Below are positions 53,804 to 60,644 of a stretch of DNA of 64,000 bases, piece by piece; position 1 is the stretch's first letter; each line of letters opens with the position of its first letter. This DNA is from Paenibacillus_AR sp051594765. GTDB lineage: Bacteria; Bacillota; Bacilli; Paenibacillales; NBRC-103111. Under the pieces are notes generated by a model. It was given only the letters and a program-made list of their open reading frames with translations, was not told the origin of the DNA and made no database searches. The translations under genes and the position numbers were made by a program. Location of the stretch: assembly GCF_051594765.1 (NCBI RefSeq), contig NZ_JBPPGJ010000012.1, forward strand, positions 124,001 to 188,000, written 5' to 3'.

Positions 53804-55135
53804 TTGAAGGTTCTGATCCTGTCCGGAGGCTCCGGCAAGCGGCTTTGGCCTCTCTCCAACGAGATCCGTTCCAAAGCGTTCCTGCAGCTTCTGCCATCGG
53901 AGGTGGGGGGCATGGAATCCATGCTGCAGCGGATCTGCCGCCAGCTCCGGAGTGCCGGGCTGCTGTCGTCTGCCCTGATCGTCGCTCACCACAGCCAGCG
54001 GGAGCTGGTGAACCGCCAAACCGGCGGCCGGGTCCCCGTCCTATGCGAGCCGCTCAAGCGGGGCACCTTTCACGCCGCTCTGCTGGCAGCCGCTTACCTT
54101 CACTCTCGTCAACAGGCCGATCCCCGCGAACCGGTCGTCATCCTTCCCGTCGATCTGTTTGCCGAGCAGCACTTTATGGACCGGCTGAAGCAGCTTCCCC
54201 GGATTCTTCGCCAATCCGGCGCGGAGCTGGCTCTAATAGGTGTACAGCCCTCCCACCCGTCCACCCAATTCGGTTATATCGTCCCCCGGACGGATCGTCC
54301 GGATGAGCAGCCCTACCTTCCCGTAGCCCGGTTCCAGGAGAAGCCGGACGAGGAGACGGCCCGGTCTCTCTTGAAGCAGGGGGCCCTGTGGAATTGCGGC
54401 GTATTCGGGCTCCGGCTCCGGCTGCTTCTGCAGGAGCTGGAACGCTCGGGGCTCCCGGCCGATGACGGGGAGCTGGCAGAGCGTTATCCGGATCTTCCGG
54501 TAGCCAGCCTGGATCATCGGATCGCGGAGAAATCGAGGAGTGCCGCCGTTCTTCCCTATCAAGGAGCGTGGAGCGATATGGGGAGCTGGGAGGTATTGTG
54601 CGGCCAACTGCAGACGCCGGTAACCGGCTCCGGCTCGGTAACCGGCCATTCGGAGCACACCCACCTGGTCAACGAGCTTCCGGTTCCCATTCATGTGGTC
54701 GATGTCCCCAACGTCATTGTTGCCGCCTCCGCCGATGGGGTGCTCGTCGCCACCAAGGCCAGCAGCCATAAGGTGAAGGAGCTGCTTCCCGAGGAAGGCG
54801 CCACTCCCTTGTACGAGGAGAAGGAATGGGGGAGCAGCCTGGTGCTTGAGCCCGCCTCTCCGCAGAGGGCCGCCACGACCCGGGTCGTGGCCCTGCCGGG
54901 GGCTCCGCTCTGCCGCCGCCACGTGACCCATGACGAGATCTGGGTCATCCAGCTCGGCTCCGGCGAGCTCCGGCTCGGAGAGAGTCTCCACCTGCTGAAG
55001 CCGGGCACCGTGCTGCGCTTTCCCGCAGGCAGCCATCCGGAGATCCGTCCGGAGACCCGGTTAGTGTGGCTGGAGATTCGGCCCGCATGCGAGAACACAC
55101 TTGAGAACCTGGAGCAGAGCGATTCCTCCCGCTAA
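53804..55135 (+). CDS. ManC-like sugar-phosphate nucleotidyltransferase (probable mannose-1-phosphate guanylyltransferase)
   Basis: The 443-residue protein has the nucleotidyltransferase signature LSGGSGKRLWPLSNEIRSKAFL, where the usual PKQFL is SKAFL. It also has ILPVDLFAE, FGYIVP, RFQEKPDEETA, WNCGVFGLR and WSDMGSW. The C-terminal about 110 residues form a cupin-like domain with CRRHVTHDEIWVIQLGSGELRL, corresponding to the isomerase half of bifunctional ManC/AlgA, although the sequence is divergent. A TTG start follows AAGGAGG by 7 bases. GDP-mannose synthesis is the best guess. Specificity is uncertain because the usual QxKQF motif is altered. Confidence 0.8.
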   Translation: MKVLILSGGSGKRLWPLSNEIRSKAFLQLLPSEVGGMESMLQRICRQLRSAGLLSSALIVAHHSQRELVNRQTGGRVPVLCEPLKRGTFHAALLAAAYLHSRQQADPREPVVILPVDLFAEQHFMDRLKQLPRILRQSGAELALIGVQPSHPSTQFGYIVPRTDRPDEQPYLPVARFQEKPDEETARSLLKQGALWNCGVFGLRLRLLLQELERSGLPADDGELAERYPDLPVASLDHRIAEKSRSAAVLPYQGAWSDMGSWEVLCGQLQTPVTGSGSVTGHSEHTHLVNELPVPIHVVDVPNVIVAASADGVLVATKASSHKVKELLPEEGATPLYEEKEWGSSLVLEPASPQRAATTRVVALPGAPLCRRHVTHDEIWVIQLGSGELRLGESLHLLKPGTVLRFPAGSHPEIRPETRLVWLEIRPACENTLENLEQSDSSR

Positions 55136-55140
55136 TGACG

Positions 55141-55175
55141 TAGACCCCGGTCAGCCAGACGGCTGCCGGGGTCTA
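55141..55175 (+). terminator. Hairpin after the ManC-like gene
   Basis: TAGACCCCGG and CCGGGGTCTA form a perfect 10-bp stem, and CAGCC/GGCTG forms an inner stem. Only TTGGG follows, so termination may be weak. Confidence 0.65.
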
Positions 55176-55206
55176 TTGGGCATTCTCGCATCATCGTATT
55201 CGGGAC

Positions 55207-55294
55207 TGTGGATTGTAATCCCCGCTGTGGACCGATACAATAACATGTGGAAAACCATATCACTTATTCACAGATATCCACAGGTTTATCCACA
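55207..55294. promoter_or_regulatory. DnaA-box cluster upstream of tadA
   Basis: Two perfect TTATNCACA boxes (TTATTCACA 55264-55272, TTATCCACA 55286-55294) flank a one-mismatch ATATCCACA at 55274-55282, with spacings of 10 and 12 bases. On the opposite strand lie TGTGGAAAA (55246-55254, one mismatch), TGTGGATTG (55207-55215) and a partial TGTGGACCG (55226-55234). Such density is otherwise expected at oriC or at DnaA-titration clusters. No dnaA, dnaN or AT-rich unwinding element is present here, so this is not the origin itself. Confidence 0.75.
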
Positions 55295-55371
55295 GCCTGT
55301 TAACAAGCGAAAATGTGTTCGATATTGGGAGAACATTCTTCCCCTTCGGATTACAACAAAGGAGTGCCTTC

Positions 55372-55908
55372 ATGGACCATCAGATCTGGATGCAAGAAGC
55401 CATAGCCGAAGCCCGGAAGGCGGAGGCCATCGGTGAAGTTCCCATCGGCTGCGTCATTGTCCGGGACGGTGAAATCGTCGGCCGCGGCCACAATCTGCGG
55501 GAGACTGCCCACGATCCCACCGCCCACGCCGAGATGATCGCGATCAAAGAGGCGAGCACCCGGCTGGGCGCCTGGCGGCTCTTGGGCTGTACCCTGTACG
55601 TCACGCTGGAGCCTTGCCCGATGTGCGCTGGGGCTATCGTAAACTCCAGGATCCCTGCCGTCGTATACGGAGCGCCGGACCCGAAGGCCGGGTGTGCCGG
55701 TACGCTCATGAATCTCCTTCAGGAAGAACGCTTCAACCACCGGGTGGAGCTGGTGCCTGATATCCTGCGGGAAGAATGCGGTCTGCTCCTGACGAATTTC
55801 TTCCGCAAGCTTCGGGGCAAGCCTCCGTTAGAACAGCTCCCTGCGCCGGAAGTACCGGATCGACAGCTGCATGGATGCTGCATAGATCAAGAGAGCCAAG
55901 AGGAATAG
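55372..55908 (+). CDS. tadA: tRNA-specific adenosine deaminase TadA
   Basis: TadA deaminates the wobble adenosine of tRNA-Arg(ACG) to inosine. The 178-residue protein has the zinc and catalytic motif HAE (residues 52-54) and PCPMC (Cys82, Cys85), with TLEPCPMCAGAIVNSRI. I start at MDHQIWM, with AAAGGAG 7 bases upstream. The last about 27 codons overlap the end of a convergent ABC permease gene. The C-terminal tail (PPLEQLPAPEVPDRQLHGCC and on) is longer than usual and lies in this overlap. In Bacillus tadA lies near dnaX and oriC. Confidence 0.95.
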   Translation: MDHQIWMQEAIAEARKAEAIGEVPIGCVIVRDGEIVGRGHNLRETAHDPTAHAEMIAIKEASTRLGAWRLLGCTLYVTLEPCPMCAGAIVNSRIPAVVYGAPDPKAGCAGTLMNLLQEERFNHRVELVPDILREECGLLLTNFFRKLRGKPPLEQLPAPEVPDRQLHGCCIDQESQEE

Positions 55909-56535
55909 AGCCAAGATGCCGATATAAGGACTCCAGCCGGAGAACGTGTCGCCGAGTCGTTCGAGGTCTGCGATCCAAGCAGGCGGCTCTCCTTCCGGTA
56001 TCAGCCGGTTCCCCAGCTTGGTGATGATCGTGCCGAATGTGGCTCCCAACATGAACATTCCGATGAATACGAACCGGTTGATGGTCTGAGCTCGGACCGC
56101 CCCCAGCTTGAAGGACAGGGGGAGGAAGACGGAGACGAGAACCGTACATACCAGCGTAAATACCGCCAGGATCAGAAGGTTCAGCACCCGCTCCTCCGGA
56201 TCCCGGAAGCTGTACGCCCCGGCCAAGACTCCCGCCGTCAGGAACACGGCCAGGGAGAGCAGGGCCACGATTCCGATGCTGGCATACTTGGCTCGGACGA
56301 GCGTCGCTCTAGGCAGAGGCATGGATACCAGGAGGCGAAGCGAATGATTCCGGTCATCCTCGGCCATAGAACGGTTCATGAAGCTGTAGACAATCATGAA
56401 GGCCGGGATCATGGCGGCCATCATGTTTCTCTGATCCATCGCATCCAAGTAGAAGAAGAACAAGGCCCCGATACCCACGTAGAGATAAGCGGTCCGCTTT
56501 TGCAGCAGGAAGTCCTTCCAGATTAATGGGAGCAT
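55828..56535 (-). CDS. ABC-2 type transporter permease
   Basis: The 235-residue protein has six hydrophobic helices and the N-terminal cytoplasmic MLPLIWKDFLLQKRT typical of ABC-2 permeases of the kind paired with GntR (YtrA) regulators. SFMNRSMAEDDRNHSLRLLVSMPLPRATLVRAKY is the coupling segment. It starts 13 bases inside the ATPase gene end, so it is coupled, and ends inside the convergent tadA gene (81-base overlap). The cargo is unknown. Related systems respond to wall-active peptides or lantibiotics, which is inference only. Confidence 0.88.
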   Translation of the reverse strand: MLPLIWKDFLLQKRTAYLYVGIGALFFFYLDAMDQRNMMAAMIPAFMIVYSFMNRSMAEDDRNHSLRLLVSMPLPRATLVRAKYASIGIVALLSLAVFLTAGVLAGAYSFRDPEERVLNLLILAVFTLVCTVLVSVFLPLSFKLGAVRAQTINRFVFIGMFMLGATFGTIITKLGNRLIPEGEPPAWIADLERLGDTFSGWSPYIGILALFLLALLIYAASMQLSIRYFRRRELF

Positions 56536-57416
56536 ACCTTATCCTCCTCTCTTGCGAGCCTGACCAGCAGCTCATCCACCGTCAGCCGCTCCGACTTGTA
56601 CTCCCCGTCGTGGAACCTGCTGCGCCATTCTTTGGCGAAGGCTTGGGGGTCCTTCGCGATACCGCTGAAGCCGAATTCATTCCGCTTCACTCCGAACAGC
56701 CCCTCCACGAGCCCCGTCTCGTCGTATCGGCGGTCCGCACGGATGATCCTCCAGCTGTCCAAGAGGGAATGCTTATCCGTACTGACGACAATCCGGCCGT
56801 CATGGATGACCGTAATGTAATCCGCTACCTTCTCGATATCCGAGGAGATGTGGGAGCTGAAGAAGATGGAGCAGCTCTCGTTCTGGATGATCTCGAGGAA
56901 CACCTCCAGCAGCTCGTTTCTCACCACCGGGTCAAGACCGGAGGTCGGTTCATCCAGAATCAGCAGCTCCGGGTGATGGGCCATGGCCAAGGCCAACGAC
57001 AGCTTAACCTTCATCCCCCGAGACAGCTCCTTGATCTTCTTCCGGGGATCCACCTGGAACCGGGCCAGCAGCTTCCTGTACAGGGCCGAGTCCCAATTCC
57101 GGTAGAAGCGGCCGACGAACCGTCCCGTCCACTCCACCGTCATATCCTCGTAGAAATAAGAGTCCTCGCTTACGTACCCGATCCTCTCCTTCAGAAGCTC
57201 CCGCTTCGCCTCCGGGCCTTGACCGAACAGCTCTACCGTGCCCTCCTCGAACGGAATCAGATCCATCATGCACTTGATCGTCGTACTCTTCCCGGAGCCA
57301 TTCTGGCCCACGAAGCCCATAATATAGCCCTTGGGAATCTCCAAGTTGACCCGGTCCAGCCGGAACGCGCCGTACCGCTTCGTCAATCCCTTCACCCGGA
57401 GAATCATCTCTTCCAT
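56523..57416 (-). CDS. ABC transporter ATP-binding protein
   Basis: The 297-residue ATPase has Walker A GQNGSGKSTTIKC, a Q-loop in YVSEDSYFYED, the signature LSRGMKVKLSLALAMAHHPELLILDEP (LSRGM in place of LSGGQ), Walker B LLILDEPTSGLD and the H-loop FFSSHISSDIEKV. A C-terminal about 80 residues follow the ATPase core. GGGAGG precedes the ATG. The gene lies 15 bases after the GntR regulator and before the permease, forming a regulator-ATPase-permease operon. Confidence 0.93.
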   Translation of the reverse strand: MEEMILRVKGLTKRYGAFRLDRVNLEIPKGYIMGFVGQNGSGKSTTIKCMMDLIPFEEGTVELFGQGPEAKRELLKERIGYVSEDSYFYEDMTVEWTGRFVGRFYRNWDSALYRKLLARFQVDPRKKIKELSRGMKVKLSLALAMAHHPELLILDEPTSGLDPVVRNELLEVFLEIIQNESCSIFFSSHISSDIEKVADYITVIHDGRIVVSTDKHSLLDSWRIIRADRRYDETGLVEGLFGVKRNEFGFSGIAKDPQAFAKEWRSRFHDGEYKSERLTVDELLVRLAREEDKVCSH

Positions 57417-57431
57417 TTTCCCCGCCTCCCG

Positions 57432-57806
57432 TCATTCTACATCCATGATCAGTCTGAAATTCCGAAGAATCTCCTCATCGCTCATCCCCAGCTCCCGGCA
57501 ACCCGCAATGCCTTGCTCCCAGTGCTGCTGAATCGCCTTCAGCTTCATCTCCCGGACGAATTCTGCGCCGGCCTCCGCCACGCAGGAGCCGACCCCTTGC
57601 TTGGTGACGATATACCCTTCCGTCTCCAGATCCTCATAAGCCTTCTTCACCGTAATAACACTGATCTCCAGCTCCTTGGCCATAGCCCGGATGGAAGGCA
57701 GCATCTCTCCCGCACGCAAGGTGCCTTGAACGACCTGCTCGATAATCTGCTTCTTAATCTGCTCGTACAGCGGCGCTGGGTCACTGTTCGATAAGGTAAT
57801 GTACAA
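57432..57806 (-). CDS. GntR family transcriptional regulator (YtrA subfamily)
   Basis: The 124-residue protein has a winged helix-turn-helix: PLYEQIKKQIIEQVVQGTLRAGEMLPSIRAMAKELEISVITVKKAYEDLETEGYIVTKQGVGSCV. A short helical C-terminus follows (MSDEEILRNFRLIMDVE). The short effector part is characteristic of YtrA-type repressors that control neighbouring ABC transporters. A TTG start lies after a GGGGTG. Two palindromes overlap its promoter, suggesting autoregulation. Confidence 0.92.
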   Translation of the reverse strand: MYITLSNSDPAPLYEQIKKQIIEQVVQGTLRAGEMLPSIRAMAKELEISVITVKKAYEDLETEGYIVTKQGVGSCVAEAGAEFVREMKLKAIQQHWEQGIAGCRELGMSDEEILRNFRLIMDVE

Positions 57807-57834
57807 GCTGGCACCCCGCTTCCAAAAGCCTAAC

Positions 57835-57874
57835 TGTATATATTGTTATATGCACAGTATATTATTTTATATAC
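57835..57874. promoter_or_regulatory. Tandem palindromic operators of the GntR-ABC operon
   Basis: GTATAT and ATATAC form an 18-bp inverted repeat at 57857-57874. A second, imperfect palindrome at 57835-57856 (TGTATAT against ATATGCACA) lies next to it. The first covers the -10 and part of the spacer of the promoter. YtrA-type regulators bind such TA-rich repeats. Confidence 0.6.
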
Positions 57875-57885
57875 ACAGCTGTCAA
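57856..57885 (-). promoter_or_regulatory. Sigma-A promoter of the GntR-ABC operon
   Basis: Minus-strand TTGACA (57880-57885), 18-base spacer, TATACT (57856-57861). It overlaps the palindromes described above. Confidence 0.7.
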
Positions 57886-57896
57886 CAGGATTCCGG

Positions 57897-57926
57897 TTGA
57901 TTCCTCGATCTGCCCCGTGTTATAAT
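57897..57926 (+). promoter_or_regulatory. Promoter of tRNA-Arg
   Basis: TTGATT, 18-base spacer, TATAAT (57921-57926), 11 bases before the tRNA. Confidence 0.65.
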
Positions 57927-57937
57927 GTTGTTCGCGC

Positions 57938-58014
57938 GTTCCCGTAGCTCAGCAGGATAGAGCGACAGTTTCCTAAACTGCAGGTCGGAGGTTCGAATCC
58001 TCTCGGGAACGCCA
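57938..58014 (+). tRNA. tRNA-Arg (anticodon CCU)
   Basis: The 77-base cloverleaf has acceptor GTTCCCG/CGGGAAC, D stem GCTC/GAGC, anticodon loop TTCCTAA reading AGG codons, T arm GGAGG-TTCGAAT-CCTCT, discriminator G and an encoded CCA. Confidence 0.95.
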
Positions 58015-58038
58015 GATCTTTCTCTCCTAAATTAGGAT

Positions 58039-58066
58039 TTGACATGGTCCTGATTTTTGTTATAAT
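58039..58066 (+). promoter_or_regulatory. Promoter of tRNA-Pro
   Basis: TTGACA (58039-58044), 16-base spacer, TATAAT (58061-58066), about 50 bases before the tRNA. Confidence 0.75.
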
Positions 58067-58116
58067 AGTCTTTGTCGCTGTCTAAGGCGGCCCATAATTG
58101 AATGCTTGGTTATTGT

Positions 58117-58193
58117 CGAGACGTGGCTCAGCTTGGTAGAGCGCTTGCTTCGGGAGCAAGAGGTCGCAGGTTCGAATCCTGTCGTCTCGACCA
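58117..58193 (+). tRNA. tRNA-Pro (anticodon CGG)
   Basis: The 77-base cloverleaf has acceptor CGAGACG/CGTCTCG, D stem GCTC/GAGC, anticodon stem CTTGC/GCAAG, loop TTCGGGA reading CCG codons, T arm GCAGG-TTCGAAT-CCTGT, discriminator A and an encoded CCA. Confidence 0.95.
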
Positions 58194-58312
58194 TTATTTA
58201 ATCGAATGTGTAAGCGTTTTCATACTGAAGCGGTCATGATGTTAGCCATGATGCATAAAGTGAACTAGAGCACTTTGGGACTTCTCATTATCTTCATAGG
58301 AGCATGGTCGAG

Positions 58313-59341
58313 ATGAAAGCATGGTATCCTTTGGCTGCTGCGGCGCTTCTGCTGGTGACCTTCGGCTGCGGCCAGAAACCCTCGTCGAGTATTGCAACCG
58401 TTACCCAATATGCCAATGCCGAGTTGAGCCAGACCTCCATGATGGACGGCTCTTCGCCGCCGCCACCGTCTGCATCGCCCTCCCCCCCGGCAGCAGCTTC
58501 CCCTTCTCCGACACCGACACCCATGCCCAGCTTGCCCGCCAAATCGATCCATTACCGGGATAAGGTCATAGTCTTGATGTACCACCACTTGGCTGAAGTG
58601 GAAGCGAATGAAGAGGTCACCATTACTCCGGCCAAATTCGAGAGCCACCTGAAGGTGCTGAAGGATCGTAAGTACCAGGTGATCTCCATCGAGGATTATG
58701 TAAGGTTTGTGAAGGAGAACCAGCCGGTGCCTCCCAATGCGGTGGTCATCACCTTCGATGACGGGTACGAATCCTATTACCGGTACGGTTACCCTTTACT
58801 GAAGAAATACGGCTTCACGGCAACCAATTTTCTTGTGACCAGCTATATGGATTCGAACAATCCGTCGCTGCCCTTCATGACCTGGAAGCAGGTGAAGGAG
58901 ATGCATGATGCGGGGTTCAGCTTCTATTCCCACAGCCATAACTCCCACGGCAAGGTGCGAGGAGCCGACAATCAGTTGGTGGCTCCCTTGGCCAACCGGA
59001 TCTGGCTGGACGGCAAGCAGCGGATGGAGAATGAATCCGAATACCGCAAGCGCATCCGGGACGATCTCTCCACTGCCAATCAGCTGCTCTCCGACCATCT
59101 GGGCAATGACATGAACATTCTCTGTTTCCCGCTCGGCTTCTACAATAAGACGATTATGGAGATCGGCAACGAGATCGGCATCGACTTCTTCTTCACGACC
59201 CGCGACGGCATCAACTCGCGTAATGACAAGGAAATCGTCCGGATCCATGCCGGAACCCGTTATATTACATCCGAGAAGCTCGCGGCCAAGCTGGCCAAGT
59301 ATAACGATGCAGCGCCTGCTGGCGGCACCACCCGCAAATAA
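58313..59341 (+). CDS. Polysaccharide deacetylase family lipoprotein
   Basis: The 342-residue secreted lipoprotein has signal peptide and lipobox ending VTFGC at Cys19. A Pro/Ser/Ala-rich linker (about residues 48-75) follows. The NodB-type deacetylase domain contains VLMYHHL, the metal-binding TFDDGY, SHSHNSH (the HxxxH motif) and LCFPLGFYN. Such enzymes remove acetyl groups from peptidoglycan or surface polysaccharide. I choose the second ATG (MKAWYP), because AGGAGC abuts the first. The Pro-rich linker would let the domain reach the wall. Confidence 0.9.
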   Translation: MKAWYPLAAAALLLVTFGCGQKPSSSIATVTQYANAELSQTSMMDGSSPPPPSASPSPPAAASPSPTPTPMPSLPAKSIHYRDKVIVLMYHHLAEVEANEEVTITPAKFESHLKVLKDRKYQVISIEDYVRFVKENQPVPPNAVVITFDDGYESYYRYGYPLLKKYGFTATNFLVTSYMDSNNPSLPFMTWKQVKEMHDAGFSFYSHSHNSHGKVRGADNQLVAPLANRIWLDGKQRMENESEYRKRIRDDLSTANQLLSDHLGNDMNILCFPLGFYNKTIMEIGNEIGIDFFFTTRDGINSRNDKEIVRIHAGTRYITSEKLAAKLAKYNDAAPAGGTTRK

Positions 59342-59357
59342 ATACGCCCCAAAATCA

Positions 59358-59385
59358 AAGGACCCTGTTGCCAGGGTCCTTCTTG
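59358..59385 (+). terminator. Terminator of the deacetylase gene
   Basis: AAGGACCCTG and CAGGGTCCTT form a perfect 10-bp stem with a 4-base loop, then CTTG. No supportable gene is seen between here and sspP (about 250 bases). Confidence 0.75.
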
Positions 59386-59633
59386 ACGGTGAATTGATGT
59401 TTTCCACTCCTATAGATCCTTACTAGTCTGTTACCTGAACTCCTTGGGGTATAACCCTATCGAGTCTTTGGCACATCCCTCCGGTTTCTATATGAGGTCG
59501 ACAACACCTCTTAGATCATGCGTTTGTTTCGTTGTAGCGTTCAACGGAACCAACACCTCTCTGTTTCACCGTCGATATTAGAATGTCCCATCTGGGGTTT
59601 TATATGCATCGGTACCGCAACTTTTTTTGAAGC

Positions 59634-59783
59634 TTAGCTGCCTTCCCCATGGTTATTGCGGGAGTGGTTCTTATTCTTGACCTTCTTGCCGCCGGACAAG
59701 GGCTCCGGAGGCCCTCCTGCTTCGTCACGCTGGTTCTCCTGGCCTGTCGGAGGGTTCACGACATTATAGGGCTGTTTGGTCAT
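59634..59783 (-). CDS. sspP: Small acid-soluble spore protein P (SspP)
   Basis: The 49-residue protein starts MTKQPYNVVNPPTG. Its C-terminal half, PEPLSGGKKVKNKNHSRNNH, closely resembles Bacillus SspP (PEPLDGSKKVKNRNHTRQKH, from memory). AGGAGG lies 8 bases before the ATG. SspP is a minor forespore protein. The gene lies 16 bases after another tiny gene and appears to be the last of a three-gene operon. In Bacillus sspP follows sspO, which I do not see here. Confidence 0.85.
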   Translation of the reverse strand: MTKQPYNVVNPPTGQENQRDEAGGPPEPLSGGKKVKNKNHSRNNHGEGS

Positions 59784-59799
59784 CCTCCATGCCTCCTCG

Positions 59800-59955
59800 T
59801 CAATGATCCGTTATGTTATGGTTCAAGGCATCCTTATGACGGCGGTCGTTGGTATCTTGCTGAAGCTGCTGTGCGTTGTGGGCATTGACCGGAGTCGTCT
59901 CCAGATCCTTCGCCACATTTTGCAGGTTCTTATCCGCGGCCTTCTGCTTCGTCAT
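59800..59955 (-). CDS. Small hydrophilic protein, 51 residues, unrecognised
   Basis: Start MTKQKAADKNLQNVAKDL, end DALNHNITDH. It is rich in Gln, Asn, Asp and Lys with no hydrophobic segment. The second of two nearby ATGs is used, because GGAGG lies 8 bases upstream of it. It starts 14 bases after the 115-residue gene and ends 16 bases before sspP. Its size and composition would suit a minor spore protein, but it does not look like SspO as I remember it. Confidence 0.65.
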   Translation of the reverse strand: MTKQKAADKNLQNVAKDLETTPVNAHNAQQLQQDTNDRRHKDALNHNITDH

Positions 59956-59969
59956 CGTCATAGCCTCCC

Positions 59970-60317
59970 TTAGGCGTGAGTCAGCTCATGGAGAGCTTGC
60001 GCGCATTCATGAATATTGCGGACATAATCTCCCGTCAGCTCTTGAATCATCGGTCCCCGCTCATCCACCGTCTGACCCGCCTTCTCCACGTCCACCAGCT
60101 CGACCTTTACCTCTCGGGAATCCACATACGTACACTTGAAGTCAAAGGTGTACATGCTGTGTCCGGCTGTGGCCACGTGAATGCGCACCGCACTCGGATC
60201 GGCTTCGTCCGCTTGGACCGTAACGGCATCGGTAGAATTCATGGTAGTCGGCAGGACGCGCTTCCACGCGGCTACCAGCTTATTTTGCTCGACGTTCAGT
60301 TGATCGTTTGTGCTCAT
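59970..60317 (-). CDS. Hypothetical protein, 115 residues
   Basis: The soluble alpha/beta protein starts MSTNDQLNVEQNKLVAAWKRVLPTTMNSTDAVTVQADE. A beta-rich middle follows (AVRIHVATAGHSMYTFDFKCTYVDSREVKVELVDVEK), and it ends with an amphipathic helix (GDYVRNIHECAQALHELTHA). GGGAGG lies about 10 bases before the ATG. I do not recognise the family. It heads the operon with a 51-residue protein and sspP, so forespore expression is plausible. Confidence 0.75.
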   Translation of the reverse strand: MSTNDQLNVEQNKLVAAWKRVLPTTMNSTDAVTVQADEADPSAVRIHVATAGHSMYTFDFKCTYVDSREVKVELVDVEKAGQTVDERGPMIQELTGDYVRNIHECAQALHELTHA

Positions 60318-60402
60318 GGTTTTGACACCTCCCCTATGCTATAACGTGCGGAAGGGAGAGCCTCTTTATCCGCTGGGGAAGCAGCCAAATGTTCCCCGTG
60401 GA

Positions 60403-60433
60403 ACAACAAAAAAACCATGATCGCTCATGGTTT
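60403..60433 (-). terminator. Terminator of serS/tRNA-Ser
   Basis: AAACCATGA and TCATGGTTT form a 9-bp stem with a 4-base loop, followed by TTTTGTTG on the minus strand. It lies about 25 bases after the tRNA-Ser 3' end. Confidence 0.85.
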
Positions 60434-60458
60434 GGGTTCTGTGTTCTATAAGGTAATA

Positions 60459-60548
<90 letters not shown>

Positions 60549-60644
60549 GTATGGATGTCGCCATCCATGAGAAACCGCTTAAAGTCGTGGCAACAAGCAT
60601 TGTACCACAGCCCTTGAAGCGGCGGCAAGCGTCATTTCTTGGAC

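Noticed and set aside
55207..55294. Chromosomal origin of replication
   Set aside because: DnaA boxes are present, but there is no dnaA/dnaN, no AT-rich unwinding repeats and no strand switch of the whole gene set, so I call it a DnaA-box cluster only.
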